Assembly: GCA_903909435.1 (NCBI GenBank)
Contig: CAIVVT010000062.1
Location: 1 to 64,000 of the forward strand
From: an uncultured Acidobacteriia bacterium
GTDB taxonomy: Bacteria > Acidobacteriota > Terriglobia > Bryobacterales > Bryobacteraceae
Reading direction: 5' to 3'
DNA: 64,000 nucleotides
Below are positions 1 to 8,945 of the stretch, in pieces. Every line of letters begins with the position of its first letter. The stretch's first letter is position 1. The notes below the pieces were generated by a model. That model did not search any database. It saw only the letters and a program-made list of their open reading frames with translations, and was not told where the DNA came from. Made by a program: the position numbers and the translations under genes.

Positions 1-102
1 CTCTTTCCCGCCCTGCTCTCTAATTAGGCGAACAGGAAGTGTCTCATTGATGTTGGCACGGAGGGCAATGCCGGTCTTTCGACCACGATAAGCTCCATCC
101 AT
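1..102 (-). CDS. partial unknown protein running off the left edge
   Basis: An open frame of 34 codons starts at ATG 102 and continues past the window edge, with an in-frame stop just upstream and an AAGGAG-like stretch about 13 bases before the start. The peptide has a basic segment followed by TLPVRLIREQGG. The LPVRxIR element is reminiscent of SRA (YDG) modified-DNA-binding domains, but the fragment is too short to assign. It could also be chance coding. Confidence 0.25.
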   Translation of the reverse strand, partial: MDGAYRGRKTGIALRANINETLPVRLIREQGGKE

Positions 103-339
103 CGGAGCTTGTCACTCCTTGGCAGTAGCGAACTCCCAGGGACAGAAGACAGTGCTGCTCTTCCGGTGATATCCTTCCACAACAGCGATTAATGCCAACC
201 GGGCTGATGAAGGGGATTCGCCAGTTCGGCGCACGGGGCAGCTTCCAGAGAAACGATCTTTGCAGGTCAGAGGAGATTGTTTTGAACCCACTCAAGCAAG
301 AGCGCCGATCCTTCCGTTTCCGCTTAGGGGGGGCTCAGC
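103..339. other. gene-free stretch upstream of the cupin gene
   Basis: I see no convincing coding frame here. If the left-edge fragment is real, this is a divergent promoter region. The only clear signal is a G-rich ribosome binding stretch (AGGGGGGG) directly before the cupin start. Confidence 0.4.
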
Positions 340-834
340 ATGAGCCAACTCTTACCGCAAGTCATGGTGCAGGCACAGACCACGTCGGCACAGGGATGCG
401 TCCTAGGCGTCACTGAAGGCGAGCATCTCGTTCATTTTCGCGACCATGGCAACATCTTTATCAAGCTCGGCTCCCGGAGCGGCTCCAGTAACCTAGCCCT
501 GGGCACCCAGCAAGTGACTGTCGGCGCCGGCGTTCCAATCCACCGGCACCTTCTGATGGACGAAGCCTTTTACGTTTTGGAAGGTAGCGGAGTTCTCATA
601 CTGAACGACGTCCGCCACTATTTTGAGAAAGGCGGAACGATATTCATTCCCAGAAACTCTTGGCATGGCTTCGAGAATCCCGAAGACGAACTGCTTCTAC
701 TCTGGACTGTGACGCCTGCTGGCCTGGATGGCTTCTTTCGAGACACCTGCAATCCGCCCGGCGTACCGCCAAAGCAACTCACTCGCGAGCAAATCCAAGA
801 GATCGCAAGCAAGTATGCGACGGAATTCAAATAG
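340..834 (+). CDS. cupin-domain protein
   Basis: This 164-residue protein carries both cupin motifs. Motif 1 has the pattern G-x5-HxH-x3,4-E-x6-G (around residues 62-85, with the segment VPIHRHLLMDEAFYVLEG). Motif 2 is around residues 98-113 (GTIFIPRNSWHGFEN). Together the His and Glu residues would bind a divalent metal in a small beta barrel. There is no signal peptide, so it is probably cytoplasmic. A strong purine-rich RBS precedes ATG 340. The substrate cannot be told; small cupins include dioxygenases, isomerases and sensors. Base composition is lower in GC than the genes downstream. It stands alone, facing the convergent DUF1080 gene. Confidence 0.85.
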   Translation: MSQLLPQVMVQAQTTSAQGCVLGVTEGEHLVHFRDHGNIFIKLGSRSGSSNLALGTQQVTVGAGVPIHRHLLMDEAFYVLEGSGVLILNDVRHYFEKGGTIFIPRNSWHGFENPEDELLLLWTVTPAGLDGFFRDTCNPPGVPPKQLTREQIQEIASKYATEFK

Positions 835-1101
835 GCACGCAGCGCGTACGATCCTTCGACAGAGTCTTCAACCACAGCGAGTTAAGCGAGTTAAGGCAGC
901 TATGCTAAGCATCGGGGTGATAAGATTCCCAACGCTTGGCGCTTCCCGTCCATTGGCCCCGACCCGCCTCGCGAGGCACTCCTTAGGAACGCCAGAACAG
1001 CGCCTCTCACGCCACGTTCACGCGCAAGGACGCCATCCAACTGACGGCGTCGTTGGCGAGGTACGGTAGGCCGCCCACCCGGCGGCTGGTAAGGCGCGGG
1101 C

Positions 1102-2034
1102 TTACTTCGTGAGCGGCGTCAACACGATGGAGCGGAACTCCACCGGGCCATGGTCACCCTGGAGAATGAGCGGGCCGGCCTGGCCTTCATTGGCATCGGC
1201 GGCGATAGCAGTCAGCCCTTCGATCACGCCCTTGTCGATGATCTTCTTACCGTTTAGCACGACGGTGACCTGGCGGCCCACCAGACGGATGTCGTAGGTC
1301 TGCCACTCGCCGGCGGGCTTGCTGGCGTTTTCGCTCGGAAGAATGCGGCTATAGAGCGCGCCGTTGCCGTGCGTGTTGGGCGGGCGGCCGTAGTCGTCCA
1401 GGATCTGAACTTCGTAGCGTGCGCGCAGGCCGATGCCGCTGTTGGAGTTCTTGCCGAGGCGGAACTCGACGTGCAAACTGCAGTTCCAGAACTTCTGCAG
1501 GCTGACGAGGTTGCTGGCCCCGCCGGTACTCGTCAGGATGCCCTTCTCAACGGTCCAGCCAAAGGGCTTGTCGGGAGTGAGCGACTTCCAGCCGGAAGCG
1601 TCCTTGCCGTTGAAAAGCTGAATCGGTTTGGACTCGCGCCAACTGGCGTCGTCCACTTCGTTGATTTCCGGAGCGCGCACGCCGACCCAGTGTTTCACCG
1701 GGTCGGATGAGCCTTCACGAGTGGCCGTGCCAACCAGCTTTCCATTGATCAGGCTGGCCTTCAACACGTCGTGAATGTCCTTGCCGCCGTCCTTGTGGTG
1801 GAAGCCGAGGGTGAGGACGCCGCCCTGCACCGAAACCTCGTCGATCTTGTTCAAGTCGCCGTTATAGGCGCTCTCGAACGTACCTTTGGCGGCGGGCGTA
1901 CCCGCGCCGTCCAGGCCTAACCACCAGGCGCGGGACGTGTCGCCGGTGATGGTAATGTCCCAGCGGCCGTCAAAGGGGCTGCTGCCCGCAAATGCGGTGG
2001 CAACAGAGAGGAGGAGCAGAGCAAGACTTCGCAT
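1102..2034 (-). CDS. secreted DUF1080 (3-keto-disaccharide hydrolase-like) protein
   Basis: A 310-residue protein with a cleavable Sec signal (MRSLALLLLSVATAFAG). The N-terminal 110 residues form a small beta-rich region. Residues ~135-305 form a DUF1080 concanavalin-like sandwich, recognisable by LFNGKDASGWKS, a GILTSTGG strand and a C-terminal LQGDHGPVEFRSI. Members of this family (COG family of 3-keto-disaccharide hydrolases and related domains) act on or bind glycans outside the cell. The substrate of this one is unknown. It is followed on the same strand, upstream, by a UroD-fold gene 46 bases away, so the two may be co-transcribed. Confidence 0.85.
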   Translation of the reverse strand: MRSLALLLLSVATAFAGSSPFDGRWDITITGDTSRAWWLGLDGAGTPAAKGTFESAYNGDLNKIDEVSVQGGVLTLGFHHKDGGKDIHDVLKASLINGKLVGTATREGSSDPVKHWVGVRAPEINEVDDASWRESKPIQLFNGKDASGWKSLTPDKPFGWTVEKGILTSTGGASNLVSLQKFWNCSLHVEFRLGKNSNSGIGLRARYEVQILDDYGRPPNTHGNGALYSRILPSENASKPAGEWQTYDIRLVGRQVTVVLNGKKIIDKGVIEGLTAIAADANEGQAGPLILQGDHGPVEFRSIVLTPLTK

Positions 2035-2080
2035 AACCTCTCTAGCCTACGCCGGATTCGTGTTGGGCGGCAGGTTGCGC

Positions 2081-3250
2081 TCAGTCGAGATCGGGCAGGT
2101 CGTACTCGCCGAGCTGCAGCGGGTAGCGGCCGTACTCGCGCACCAGCCGTACCACGTAGTCGTAGCTGGCCCCGGGCACGTTGCTGGGCACCGAATGATC
2201 CGATTGGAAGATGAAGCCTCCGCCCTTGGCGGCGTTCAGTTTGGTGAGCACGGCGGCCTTCAACTCCTCTTTCGTTGCGCTCGACCAGAGTTGAACGTCC
2301 ATGTTGCCGCAGAAGCCGATTCTGTGCCCGTACTGGCGCCTCAACTCGACCGCATCCATGCCAGCCTTGAATTCGAGCGGGTTGTAGGCATCCACGCCGA
2401 TCTCAATGAAGTCCTCGAAGATCTTTCGGGAGTTGCCGCAGCCGTGATAGATCACCGGCAAGCCGTGGGCGTGGCACTCCTCAATGATGGCCTTCACGCC
2501 GGGTTTGAAGACGCGCCGCCAGAAGGCCGGAGAGAAGAGCATGCCCTTCTTGTAGGCCACGTCGCCCCACACCACCATCCCGTCCAGGCGGCCCGCGGCG
2601 GCCTGGATTTGAGAGCGCACGATGCCGAGATTGAATGCGTGCAGGCGCTCCGCGAAACGCTCGATCTCGTCGGGGTATTCGGCCATCCACATCAGCGCGT
2701 TTTCCGACCCGATGATGCGCCAGAGCATCTCGTGGGCCTCGCACACGCCGCCGAAAACGGGGAAGTCCTCCCAGACCGAATCGACGCGCTCGACGTAGGG
2801 CGCCGTGTCGCGTGCGAACCCGTCGCCGACGCCGTTGATCTGGTCGTCGCCGCGGGCCAGATAGCGTCGTTGGTCGGCGGGATCGTCGAATTGGAAGGCG
2901 CGCATTTTGTCGATGGTGTCGGTATCGAATGCGGCGAAGGAGGGCATGGGCTGGTCGAATTTCTTGCGGATGGTGGCGCCGAATCCAGTACGCACGGTGA
3001 TTTCGGTTTCGTCGCTGCGCAGGATCTCGAACGGCTGGATGTGCGGGTCCATGTTCGGATTCACGTTGATCCAGTCGAGGTCGTAGTAGCGGTAGATGTC
3101 GGCATCGGGGGCGAGGCCGAGCTCTTCGCGCCAGCGCTTGAGGAAGCCGCCCCAGAAGAAGTCGCTGATCGGGACGCGGTCAGGCTCGGCGTGCTGCAAG
3201 GCCTGCTTCATCCGTTCGAGTTTCGAAATGCAGTTAGCGTTACGTTCCAT
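2081..3250 (-). CDS. uroporphyrinogen decarboxylase-fold protein (first of three)
   Basis: The 389-residue protein starts best at ATG 3250 (MERNANCISKLERMKQAL), because the N-terminal MKQALQHAEPDRVPISDFFW is the usual opening of this family and the 14 residues before it are not family-like. A central VIYHGCGNSRKIFEDFIEIGVDAYNPLE segment and GFCGNMDVQ are characteristic of the UroD/MtaA superfamily (COG0407), whose non-haem members are usually methyltransferases that work with corrinoid proteins. True haem-pathway HemE is unlikely given the divergent sequence. An AGGAG lies about 13 bases upstream. Neighbours (DUF1080, rhamnose mutarotase) point to catabolism rather than haem synthesis. Confidence 0.8.
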   Translation of the reverse strand: MERNANCISKLERMKQALQHAEPDRVPISDFFWGGFLKRWREELGLAPDADIYRYYDLDWINVNPNMDPHIQPFEILRSDETEITVRTGFGATIRKKFDQPMPSFAAFDTDTIDKMRAFQFDDPADQRRYLARGDDQINGVGDGFARDTAPYVERVDSVWEDFPVFGGVCEAHEMLWRIIGSENALMWMAEYPDEIERFAERLHAFNLGIVRSQIQAAAGRLDGMVVWGDVAYKKGMLFSPAFWRRVFKPGVKAIIEECHAHGLPVIYHGCGNSRKIFEDFIEIGVDAYNPLEFKAGMDAVELRRQYGHRIGFCGNMDVQLWSSATKEELKAAVLTKLNAAKGGGFIFQSDHSVPSNVPGASYDYVVRLVREYGRYPLQLGEYDLPDLD

Positions 3251-3419
3251 GCCTATCCACCAAACTCCTGGGGCGATGCTCGGGTCCCGCATTGACTGTA
3301 TTTAAGCAGCGGGTCTGAATCTCCGCATTCGCTTGCGCGTTGGACCTGGAATTCAATCTACACCCGAAGGCCCATGCTCCGTCACACGCGCCCGGGTTGT
3401 CGAGCGGCGCGCGGGTCGA

Positions 3420-3425
3420 TAGCAT
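3420..3425 (+). promoter_or_regulatory. possible -10 box for the rhamnose mutarotase gene
   Basis: TAGCAT within the context tcgaTAGCATgg resembles the TGATAG(A/C)AT boxes seen before several other plus-strand genes in this window (32408, 46535, 59141, 61568). No convincing -35 box was seen. It lies 57 bases before the start codon. Confidence 0.3.
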
Positions 3426-3482
3426 GGTTGCCTGCGAGCCTCCGGAACGGGCCGTGGGCGCAGGCGGAAAGGTGGTTTTTCA

Positions 3483-3806
3483 ATGCGACGGTATGGAATG
3501 GTCTTGCGGGTGAAGCCGGAAGCGACGGAGCGGTACAAGCAGTACCACGCGGCCGTCTGGCCCGAGGTACTGGCCAAGATCGCGGATTGCGGCATCCGTA
3601 ACTACAGCATCTACTTCAAAGACGGGTTTCTGTTCAGCTATTTCGAGTATGTTGGCGGCGATTTCGCCACCGATATGGCCAAGATGGCGGCCGATCCCAA
3701 GACGCAGGAGTGGTGGGCGATCATGGAACCGATGCAGGATCCGCTGCCCACCCGCAAGCCCGGCGAATGGTGGGCCGACATGGAGGAAGTCTTCCACGTC
3801 GATTGA
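3483..3806 (+). CDS. rhaM: L-rhamnose mutarotase
   Basis: The 107-residue length and the sequence fit RhaM closely. The opening MRRYGMVLRVKPEATERYKQYH holds the conserved Tyr and catalytic His22; the double Trp in TQEWWAIMEPMQ and the closing WWADMEEVFHVD are also typical. The enzyme interconverts the alpha and beta anomers of L-rhamnose and is cytoplasmic. It has no rhamnose isomerase or kinase next to it in this window. A GGAAAGGTGG stretch upstream can serve as RBS. Rhamnose use fits the plant-glycan theme of the window. Confidence 0.93.
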   Translation: MRRYGMVLRVKPEATERYKQYHAAVWPEVLAKIADCGIRNYSIYFKDGFLFSYFEYVGGDFATDMAKMAADPKTQEWWAIMEPMQDPLPTRKPGEWWADMEEVFHVD

Positions 3807-3934
3807 GCGACGCCGGTTCCAGAGGGGTGCGGCAGGGCGGGGAAGGGCGTAAAGTCTCTTTTTGGGCTCAACCGCCGGCCGAAGTTGGCGATAAGTTCAG
3901 CGTGAGCGGACTTACTGAGAACACGCGCCGGATC

Positions 3935-4228
3935 ATGGACACCGCGATGGATGCCAATCGGATGGGGCTGGATCCGTCCGATTGGACGATCTTCATCGGG
4001 CCGGAAGGCGGATTGGAACTGATCGCGGGCCTCGACAATCCGCTCGAATCGTTGACCTGGAGTCGCGGGGCGAGGATGGCCTGGCAGGTGAGGCACGAAG
4101 GCGGCGGCGTGCGGGTGGAGGGGTTGACAGCGGGTGAGCGCTGCAGGCTACGGCAGGATTCTCCCCGGGTGACGGCCGGCATGCTGCTGGGGGCGAATAG
4201 AATGTACCAATTCGCTACGGCCGTTTGA
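3935..4228 (+). CDS. small hypothetical protein
   Basis: A 97-residue protein from ATG 3935 (MDTAMDANRMGLDPSDWT). The frame stays open upstream, and GTG 3902 would add 11 plausible residues (VSGLTENTRRI), so the start is uncertain; no clear RBS supports either. Codon use looks coding. The middle reads WTIFIGPEGGLELIAGLDNPLESL. There is no signal peptide or membrane segment. I do not recognise the family. It sits directly before the tRNA-His gene. Confidence 0.6.
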   Translation: MDTAMDANRMGLDPSDWTIFIGPEGGLELIAGLDNPLESLTWSRGARMAWQVRHEGGGVRVEGLTAGERCRLRQDSPRVTAGMLLGANRMYQFATAV

Positions 4229-4356
4229 CCGGCTGCTGGGCTCAGCGCGAGCCCCCCGGTCGCGCGCTCCCGAGCCCGTGGGAGGCGGATTCCCAACGCG
4301 GTCCGGAGCGAAAATGTGCCTGTCTGGGAGCCCTATGTTATTCTGAATAGGACACG

Positions 4357-4433
4357 GCGGGTGTAGCTCAGTTGGTAGTAGCGTCGGTTTGTGGTACCGA
4401 ATGTCGTGGGTTCGAATCCCACCACCCGCCCCA
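4357..4433 (+). tRNA. tRNA-His (GTG anticodon)
   Basis: The acceptor stem GCGGGTG pairs with CACCCGC. The anticodon arm is TCGGT-TTGTGGT-ACCGA with anticodon GTG. The T arm contains GGTTCGAATCC, and the 3' end carries an encoded CCA after discriminator C. A G at 4356 can act as the histidine-specific G-1 opposite the C discriminator. The D loop is one base longer than usual. Confidence 0.95.
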
Positions 4434-4585
4434 GTTAAACCATTTTTAATCAGCCGGATGTAGCCGCTCTTGCGACGACTGCGTATGCACGAATACTCAG
4501 CGAACACGAAGATCCGAGAGGATTCTCATGTCCGCTGAGGGCCTGGCACTAACCCCGAGACATCGGAACTTAGCAGCTTTCCAGA

Positions 4586-4933
4586 TTAGCGTGCAGGCAC
4601 GCCCACCGCGTAGGCGGCTTCGATCTTGTCCACTTTGATGGTCTTTGTCTGCGCGGATAATGTCCCGGTGACTACGACCTTTTGTGCCGCGAATTTTGAG
4701 GGTGTCTGCTGGTCGCTTAGAGTGTAAACCTCGTTCCCTACAACCAGCGCGTACTTCCACTTTGAGGGATTCATTTTAACGCATTCGCGAACGCATTTTG
4801 CATCAGGCGTCATGGCCATCGTGTGCTTCGCTCCGCACATCGAATCGGTGATCACGCCGGTGTAAGTGCGTGGCTTGTCAGCGGCGGATAGCAGTCCCGT
4901 CGCCAGTATGAGAGTGCCGATCAACTTAATCAT
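4586..4933 (-). CDS. small secreted protein, DUF5818-like
   Basis: A 115-residue protein from ATG 4933 with a Sec signal (MIKLIGTLILATGLLSAA). The mature part opens YTGVITDSMCGAKHTM and continues with KCVRECVKMNPSKW and YALVVGNEVYTLSD. Three cysteines and several Met/His residues are conserved in similar short acidobacterial secreted proteins. It is the last gene of the Cus-type efflux operon, 8 bases after the preceding gene. A periplasmic metal-binding role is possible from context but not shown by the sequence. Confidence 0.7.
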   Translation of the reverse strand: MIKLIGTLILATGLLSAADKPRTYTGVITDSMCGAKHTMAMTPDAKCVRECVKMNPSKWKYALVVGNEVYTLSDQQTPSKFAAQKVVVTGTLSAQTKTIKVDKIEAAYAVGVPAR

Positions 4934-4941
4934 TTTGCTGT

Positions 4942-5721
4942 CTAATTCCCTTCTTCGATCGAGTTCAAGAACTGAAGACCCTTGTCTTGGTTTAGGCGCT
5001 TCCATAACGCCTCGAACCGCTTCTCGTCGAGCGGCTGCTTGAGTTGGAAGTTAAAGCCTTTCATGCTGCCATAGCTAGTGCGAGCACGTTCGTAACTTGT
5101 GAGCGTCAGTTGATAGCGGTCGGAAGTGCTCACATTTTCGAGATCCTGATAGCGCCAGGTGCGCGACTGACGCGGGCGCGCCGTCTCGTAAACGATGCGA
5201 TCCTGTCCCACTTGGAGCACTCCTTCAGACCCCTGTAGCGTGCCCAACAACTTCACCGGCAGTTCCCACTGCACGGTGAGTCCCGGATCGGCCACCGCCG
5301 CCACGAATCTGCGGTCCAGTTTGTCTTTCAACATCGAGTAGGCAGCGTCCAACGATTTGCCCTTGGGAAGCGAGAACTCGAATTGTTTGTCGATGCCGAG
5401 GAGCCACTTGCGGTCTTGGTAAGTCGTGAGTCGCAGTCTGTCGGGAGACACCCAAAGCTCCTGAATGTCCTGGTAATCGAACTGAACGCTTTCGAGTTTG
5501 GCGCGCTGCGTCGAAGTGGCACCGTGCTTCGCTCGGGGCAGCGCCTGTTGATATGCCACACCCTTATCGTTGATCGTCAACACTCCTTCGTGATGCTTCA
5601 GCGCTCGTTGGTGCCGGACTTCATAGGTAAGCTCTGCAGCCCCGAGCGGGAGAAGTGCCAGGAGCGCCCCGAGCGGGACTAAGCGGCAATGAGCTTTTTG
5701 ACTTCCGTATTCCATTTCCAA
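4942..5721 (-). CDS. secreted protein with a tandem-duplicated domain
   Basis: A 259-residue protein with a signal-like N-terminus (LVPLGALLALLPLGAA). It holds two related halves of about 100 residues. Each has a strand pattern G-V/T-L-x-I/V-x-x-x-x-I/V-x-Y, then Y-x-D-I/L-x, then S/P-x-R/Y-x-L-x-L-T-x-Y, then F-x-F-x-L. The layout recalls a pleckstrin-homology-like beta fold, which I infer only from the pattern. Its start lies inside the 3' end of the RND pump gene (43-base overlap), so translation is probably coupled. Function is unknown. Confidence 0.7.
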   Translation of the reverse strand: MEMEYGSQKAHCRLVPLGALLALLPLGAAELTYEVRHQRALKHHEGVLTINDKGVAYQQALPRAKHGATSTQRAKLESVQFDYQDIQELWVSPDRLRLTTYQDRKWLLGIDKQFEFSLPKGKSLDAAYSMLKDKLDRRFVAAVADPGLTVQWELPVKLLGTLQGSEGVLQVGQDRIVYETARPRQSRTWRYQDLENVSTSDRYQLTLTSYERARTSYGSMKGFNFQLKQPLDEKRFEALWKRLNQDKGLQFLNSIEEGN

Positions 5722-8700
5722 ACCTCATAGATTGCCGGATAGACGACCAGTTCCAGGATGAATGACGTGAAGATTCCGCCTATCATTGGCGCGGCGATTC
5801 GACGCATCACGTCCGCGCCCGCGCCGGTGGACCACATGATCGGAATGAGTCCCATGAACATCACGGCCACGGTCATGAACTTCGGCCGGATGCGCTTCAC
5901 CGCGCCGGTATGGATGGCGTCTTGAAGATCGGCCATACTGTTCATCTTGCCCACCTGCTTGGCGCCCTCATAGGCGATATTCAGGTACAGCAGCATGAAG
6001 ATGGCCGTCTCGGCATCGACGCCGAGGAGCGCGATCAGTCCAACCCAAACGCCGATGCTCATGTTGTAGCCGAGCAAGTAAAGCAGCCAGATCGCACCCA
6101 CCGCCGAGAACGGAACGGCCAGCACGACTAGCAGTGTTTCCGTGATCGATTTCGTATTCATGTAGAGCAGCATCATGATCAGGAACAAGGTCAGCGGCAA
6201 GATCAAGGTGAGTTTCTGCTTGACCCGCTGCATGGCTTCGTACTGCCCGCTCCAGACCAGGGTGTAACCTGCTGGAAGCTTGACCTTGCTACGGACCAAT
6301 TGCTTCGCTTCCTCGACGTAACTACCGACATCGCGACCCGCGACATCGACGTACACGTAACCGTTCAGCATCCCGTTCTCGTCCCTCAACATTGCGGGAC
6401 CGCTGCGCAGTTTGATGTCCGCAAGTTGAGAGACGGGGATCTGTGTCTTGCCGTCCATCACTGGCACCAAAACGCGTCCGAGCCGGTTGATGTCACTACG
6501 GAAATCCTGCAGGTAGCGCACGTTGACGGAATAGCGCTCGCGGCCTTCGATGGTAGTAGTGACGCTCTCGCCTCCCACCGCGCTCATCAGTACGGCTTGC
6601 ACATCCTGCATACTGAGCCCGTAACGGGCCATTTCCTCGCGCCTCCAATCGAAGTCCAGGAAGTAGCCTCCGCCGGTTCGTTCCGCAAAGACATTGCGTG
6701 TACCGCGGACCCTTGGCAGGATGCCTTCAATCTCAGTACCGAGTTCTTCGATTTCCTTGAGGTCAGAGCCGTACACCTTGATTCCGACGGGCGTGCGGAC
6801 CCCTGTCGTCAACATGTCGATGCGGGCTTTGATCGGCATGGTCCAGGCGTTCGATACCCCGGGGAGCGAGAGCGCGGCATTCATTTCGTCTACGAGTTCC
6901 TCGCTGGAAATGTGCTCCGGCGTGATGTGCCCGAACATCCGCTTCAGCCAACCCGGGACCCAGGACCAGCCGGAATACCACGTCGTCGTCTTGCGCCACT
7001 GGTCGTGCGGTTTCAGGACGATGATCGTCTCCATCATCGAGAACGGCGCCGGGTCAGTGGATGTCTCCGCGCGGCCCGACTTGCCCATCACGGAGAGGAC
7101 TTCCGGGAACTGCTTGATGATGCGGTTCTGAATCTGCATCAGCTTCTGCGCTTCCGCGACGGAGATACCGGGCAGCGTCGACGGCATGTAGAGCAGCGTG
7201 CCCTCATCGAGTGGAGGCATGAATTCGGAGCCGAGCTTCTCATAGATCGGAATGGTCACCACGACCATTGCGATGGCTCCAGCAATCACCCCGTATTTCC
7301 AGCGCAGCGACCAGCGGCAGATGGGATCGTAGAGCCGCATAAGGATCCGGCTGATGGGGTGATTCTCTTCCGAATGGATCTTCCCCACTAACACCGCGCT
7401 TGTCACTCGCGCCAACCAGCGGGGCCGGAATTGGAAATTGTCCATATGCGTAAACAGCAGCCGCATCGCCGGATCCAAGGTGATGGCGAGCAGCGCGGCA
7501 ATGATCATCGAGAAGTTCTTGGTGTAAGCCAGAGGCTTAAAGAGGCGCCCTTCCTGCGCTTCCAAAGTCAAGACTGGGAGAAAGGCGACTGCGATCACGA
7601 GGAGCGCAAAGAAGCTCGGGCCACCAACTTCTTTGACGGCATCAATCACCACGCGATGGTAGTCGCGCTTCCGGCCCAAGCGATCCCATTCTTCAAGATG
7701 CTTGTGTGTCTGCTCCACCACCACGATGGCTGCGTCCACCATCGCGCCGATAGCGATCGCGATGCCACCGAGCGACATGATGTTCGCGCTGACGCCCATG
7801 AGCCGCATTGGGATAAAGGAAATGATGATGGCGATGGGGATTGTGAAAACGGGGATGATGGCGCTCGGGACGTGCCATAGGAAGAGGAAGATGACGAGTG
7901 CGACGATCACCATTTCCTCAGTCAGCGTACCTTTCAGATTCTCAATGGAACGAAGGATGAGATCGGAGCGATCGTAGGCAGTGACGATCTTCACGCCTTG
8001 AGGTAAGCCGGGTTCCAGGTCCTTAATCTTGGCTTTGACTCGCTCGATTACGTCGAGCGCATTCTCGCCCTGACGCATGACCACGATACCGGAAACCACG
8101 TCGCCCTCACCGTTCCAATCAGCGATGCCGCGGCGGATATCGGGGCCCAGAACCACGTTGCCGACGTCCTTGACACGCACAGGCACGCCACCCTCGGTTG
8201 CCATTAGAACAATGTTCCCGATATCATCGACGCTCTTTGCATAGCCGCGTCCGCGCACCATGTACTCCGTGCCGCTGAACTCGACCAAGCGTCCACCCAC
8301 ATCGCTGTTGCCGCTGCGGACCGCCTCCACAAATTTCATGATCGGGAGTTTGTAGGACTGTAGCCGGTTGGGATCGACGTTCACCTGGTATTGCCGGACG
8401 AACCCACCGAGGGGCGCGACTTCGGCGACGCCCGGTACGGATTTTAGCTGGTAGCTGAGGAACCAATCCTGCAAGGAGCGAAGTTCAGCGAGCGAGTGTC
8501 TGCCGGTCTGATCGATGAGTGCATATTGAAATACCCAGCCGACGCCGGTTGCGTCAGGGCCCAATTCCGTTTTGACGCCCTGAGGCAGGCGCTGAAGCAC
8601 CGAGGAGAGGTATTCAAGGGTCCGCGAACGCGCCCAGTAGATATCAGTCCCTTCCTCGAAAATGATATAGACATAGGAATAGCCGAAGTCGGAGAAGCCG

Positions 8701-8945
8701 CGGACATCCTTCACTTTTGGCGCCCCCAACATGCTGGTCACGATCGGGTAAGTGACCTGATCTTCCATGACGTCAGGACTGCGGTCCCAGCGCGAATAGA
8801 CGATCACTTGCGTGTCACTGAGATCGGGGATCGCGTCGAGGGGAATGGTCCGCATCGAGTAGAGCCCGGCAGCCACCGCGAACCCGATGAGAATGAAAAC
8901 CAGGAACTTGTTATTGCCGGAGAATTCGATGATGCGGTCAATCAT
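5679..8945 (-). CDS. cusA: heavy-metal efflux RND pump, CusA type
   Basis: A 1088-residue inner-membrane RND transporter of the HME family. It opens MIDRIIEFSGNNKFLVFILIG and carries IPLDAIPDLSDTQVIVYS, the export-family signature of CusA/CzcA, and the intramembrane GAMVDAAIVVVEQ proton-relay segment. Twelve membrane spans surround two large periplasmic loops (residues ~35-335 and ~560-860). The pump is driven by the proton gradient and exports metal ions, probably Cu(I)/Ag(I), through the adaptor and outer-membrane channel. Its start overlaps the adaptor gene by 8 bases and its end overlaps the next gene. Cu versus Co/Zn/Cd specificity is inferred mainly from similarity to CusA and the Met/His-rich adaptor. 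Confidence 0.93.
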   Translation of the reverse strand: MIDRIIEFSGNNKFLVFILIGFAVAAGLYSMRTIPLDAIPDLSDTQVIVYSRWDRSPDVMEDQVTYPIVTSMLGAPKVKDVRGFSDFGYSYVYIIFEEGTDIYWARSRTLEYLSSVLQRLPQGVKTELGPDATGVGWVFQYALIDQTGRHSLAELRSLQDWFLSYQLKSVPGVAEVAPLGGFVRQYQVNVDPNRLQSYKLPIMKFVEAVRSGNSDVGGRLVEFSGTEYMVRGRGYAKSVDDIGNIVLMATEGGVPVRVKDVGNVVLGPDIRRGIADWNGEGDVVSGIVVMRQGENALDVIERVKAKIKDLEPGLPQGVKIVTAYDRSDLILRSIENLKGTLTEEMVIVALVIFLFLWHVPSAIIPVFTIPIAIIISFIPMRLMGVSANIMSLGGIAIAIGAMVDAAIVVVEQTHKHLEEWDRLGRKRDYHRVVIDAVKEVGGPSFFALLVIAVAFLPVLTLEAQEGRLFKPLAYTKNFSMIIAALLAITLDPAMRLLFTHMDNFQFRPRWLARVTSAVLVGKIHSEENHPISRILMRLYDPICRWSLRWKYGVIAGAIAMVVVTIPIYEKLGSEFMPPLDEGTLLYMPSTLPGISVAEAQKLMQIQNRIIKQFPEVLSVMGKSGRAETSTDPAPFSMMETIIVLKPHDQWRKTTTWYSGWSWVPGWLKRMFGHITPEHISSEELVDEMNAALSLPGVSNAWTMPIKARIDMLTTGVRTPVGIKVYGSDLKEIEELGTEIEGILPRVRGTRNVFAERTGGGYFLDFDWRREEMARYGLSMQDVQAVLMSAVGGESVTTTIEGRERYSVNVRYLQDFRSDINRLGRVLVPVMDGKTQIPVSQLADIKLRSGPAMLRDENGMLNGYVYVDVAGRDVGSYVEEAKQLVRSKVKLPAGYTLVWSGQYEAMQRVKQKLTLILPLTLFLIMMLLYMNTKSITETLLVVLAVPFSAVGAIWLLYLLGYNMSIGVWVGLIALLGVDAETAIFMLLYLNIAYEGAKQVGKMNSMADLQDAIHTGAVKRIRPKFMTVAVMFMGLIPIMWSTGAGADVMRRIAAPMIGGIFTSFILELVVYPAIYEVWKWNTEVKKLIAA

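Noticed and set aside
1069-1090. Hairpin GCCGCC...GGCGGC downstream of the cupin gene
   Set aside because: Short GC stem without a U-tract, common by chance in this base composition; not listed as a terminator.
1886-3295. Long open frame on the plus strand (about 470 codons) antisense to the UroD-fold gene
   Set aside because: It mirrors the high-GC third codon positions of the minus-strand gene, has His/Val/Ala-rich composition and no family motif. The same applies to long antisense or off-frame stretches over cusA (6300-7391), the S8/730-residue genes (42727-44199) and GH116 (57944-59140).
3710-3934. N-terminal extension of the small gene before tRNA-His
   Set aside because: It overlaps the rhamnose mutarotase gene in another frame and has a composition typical of an out-of-frame reading.
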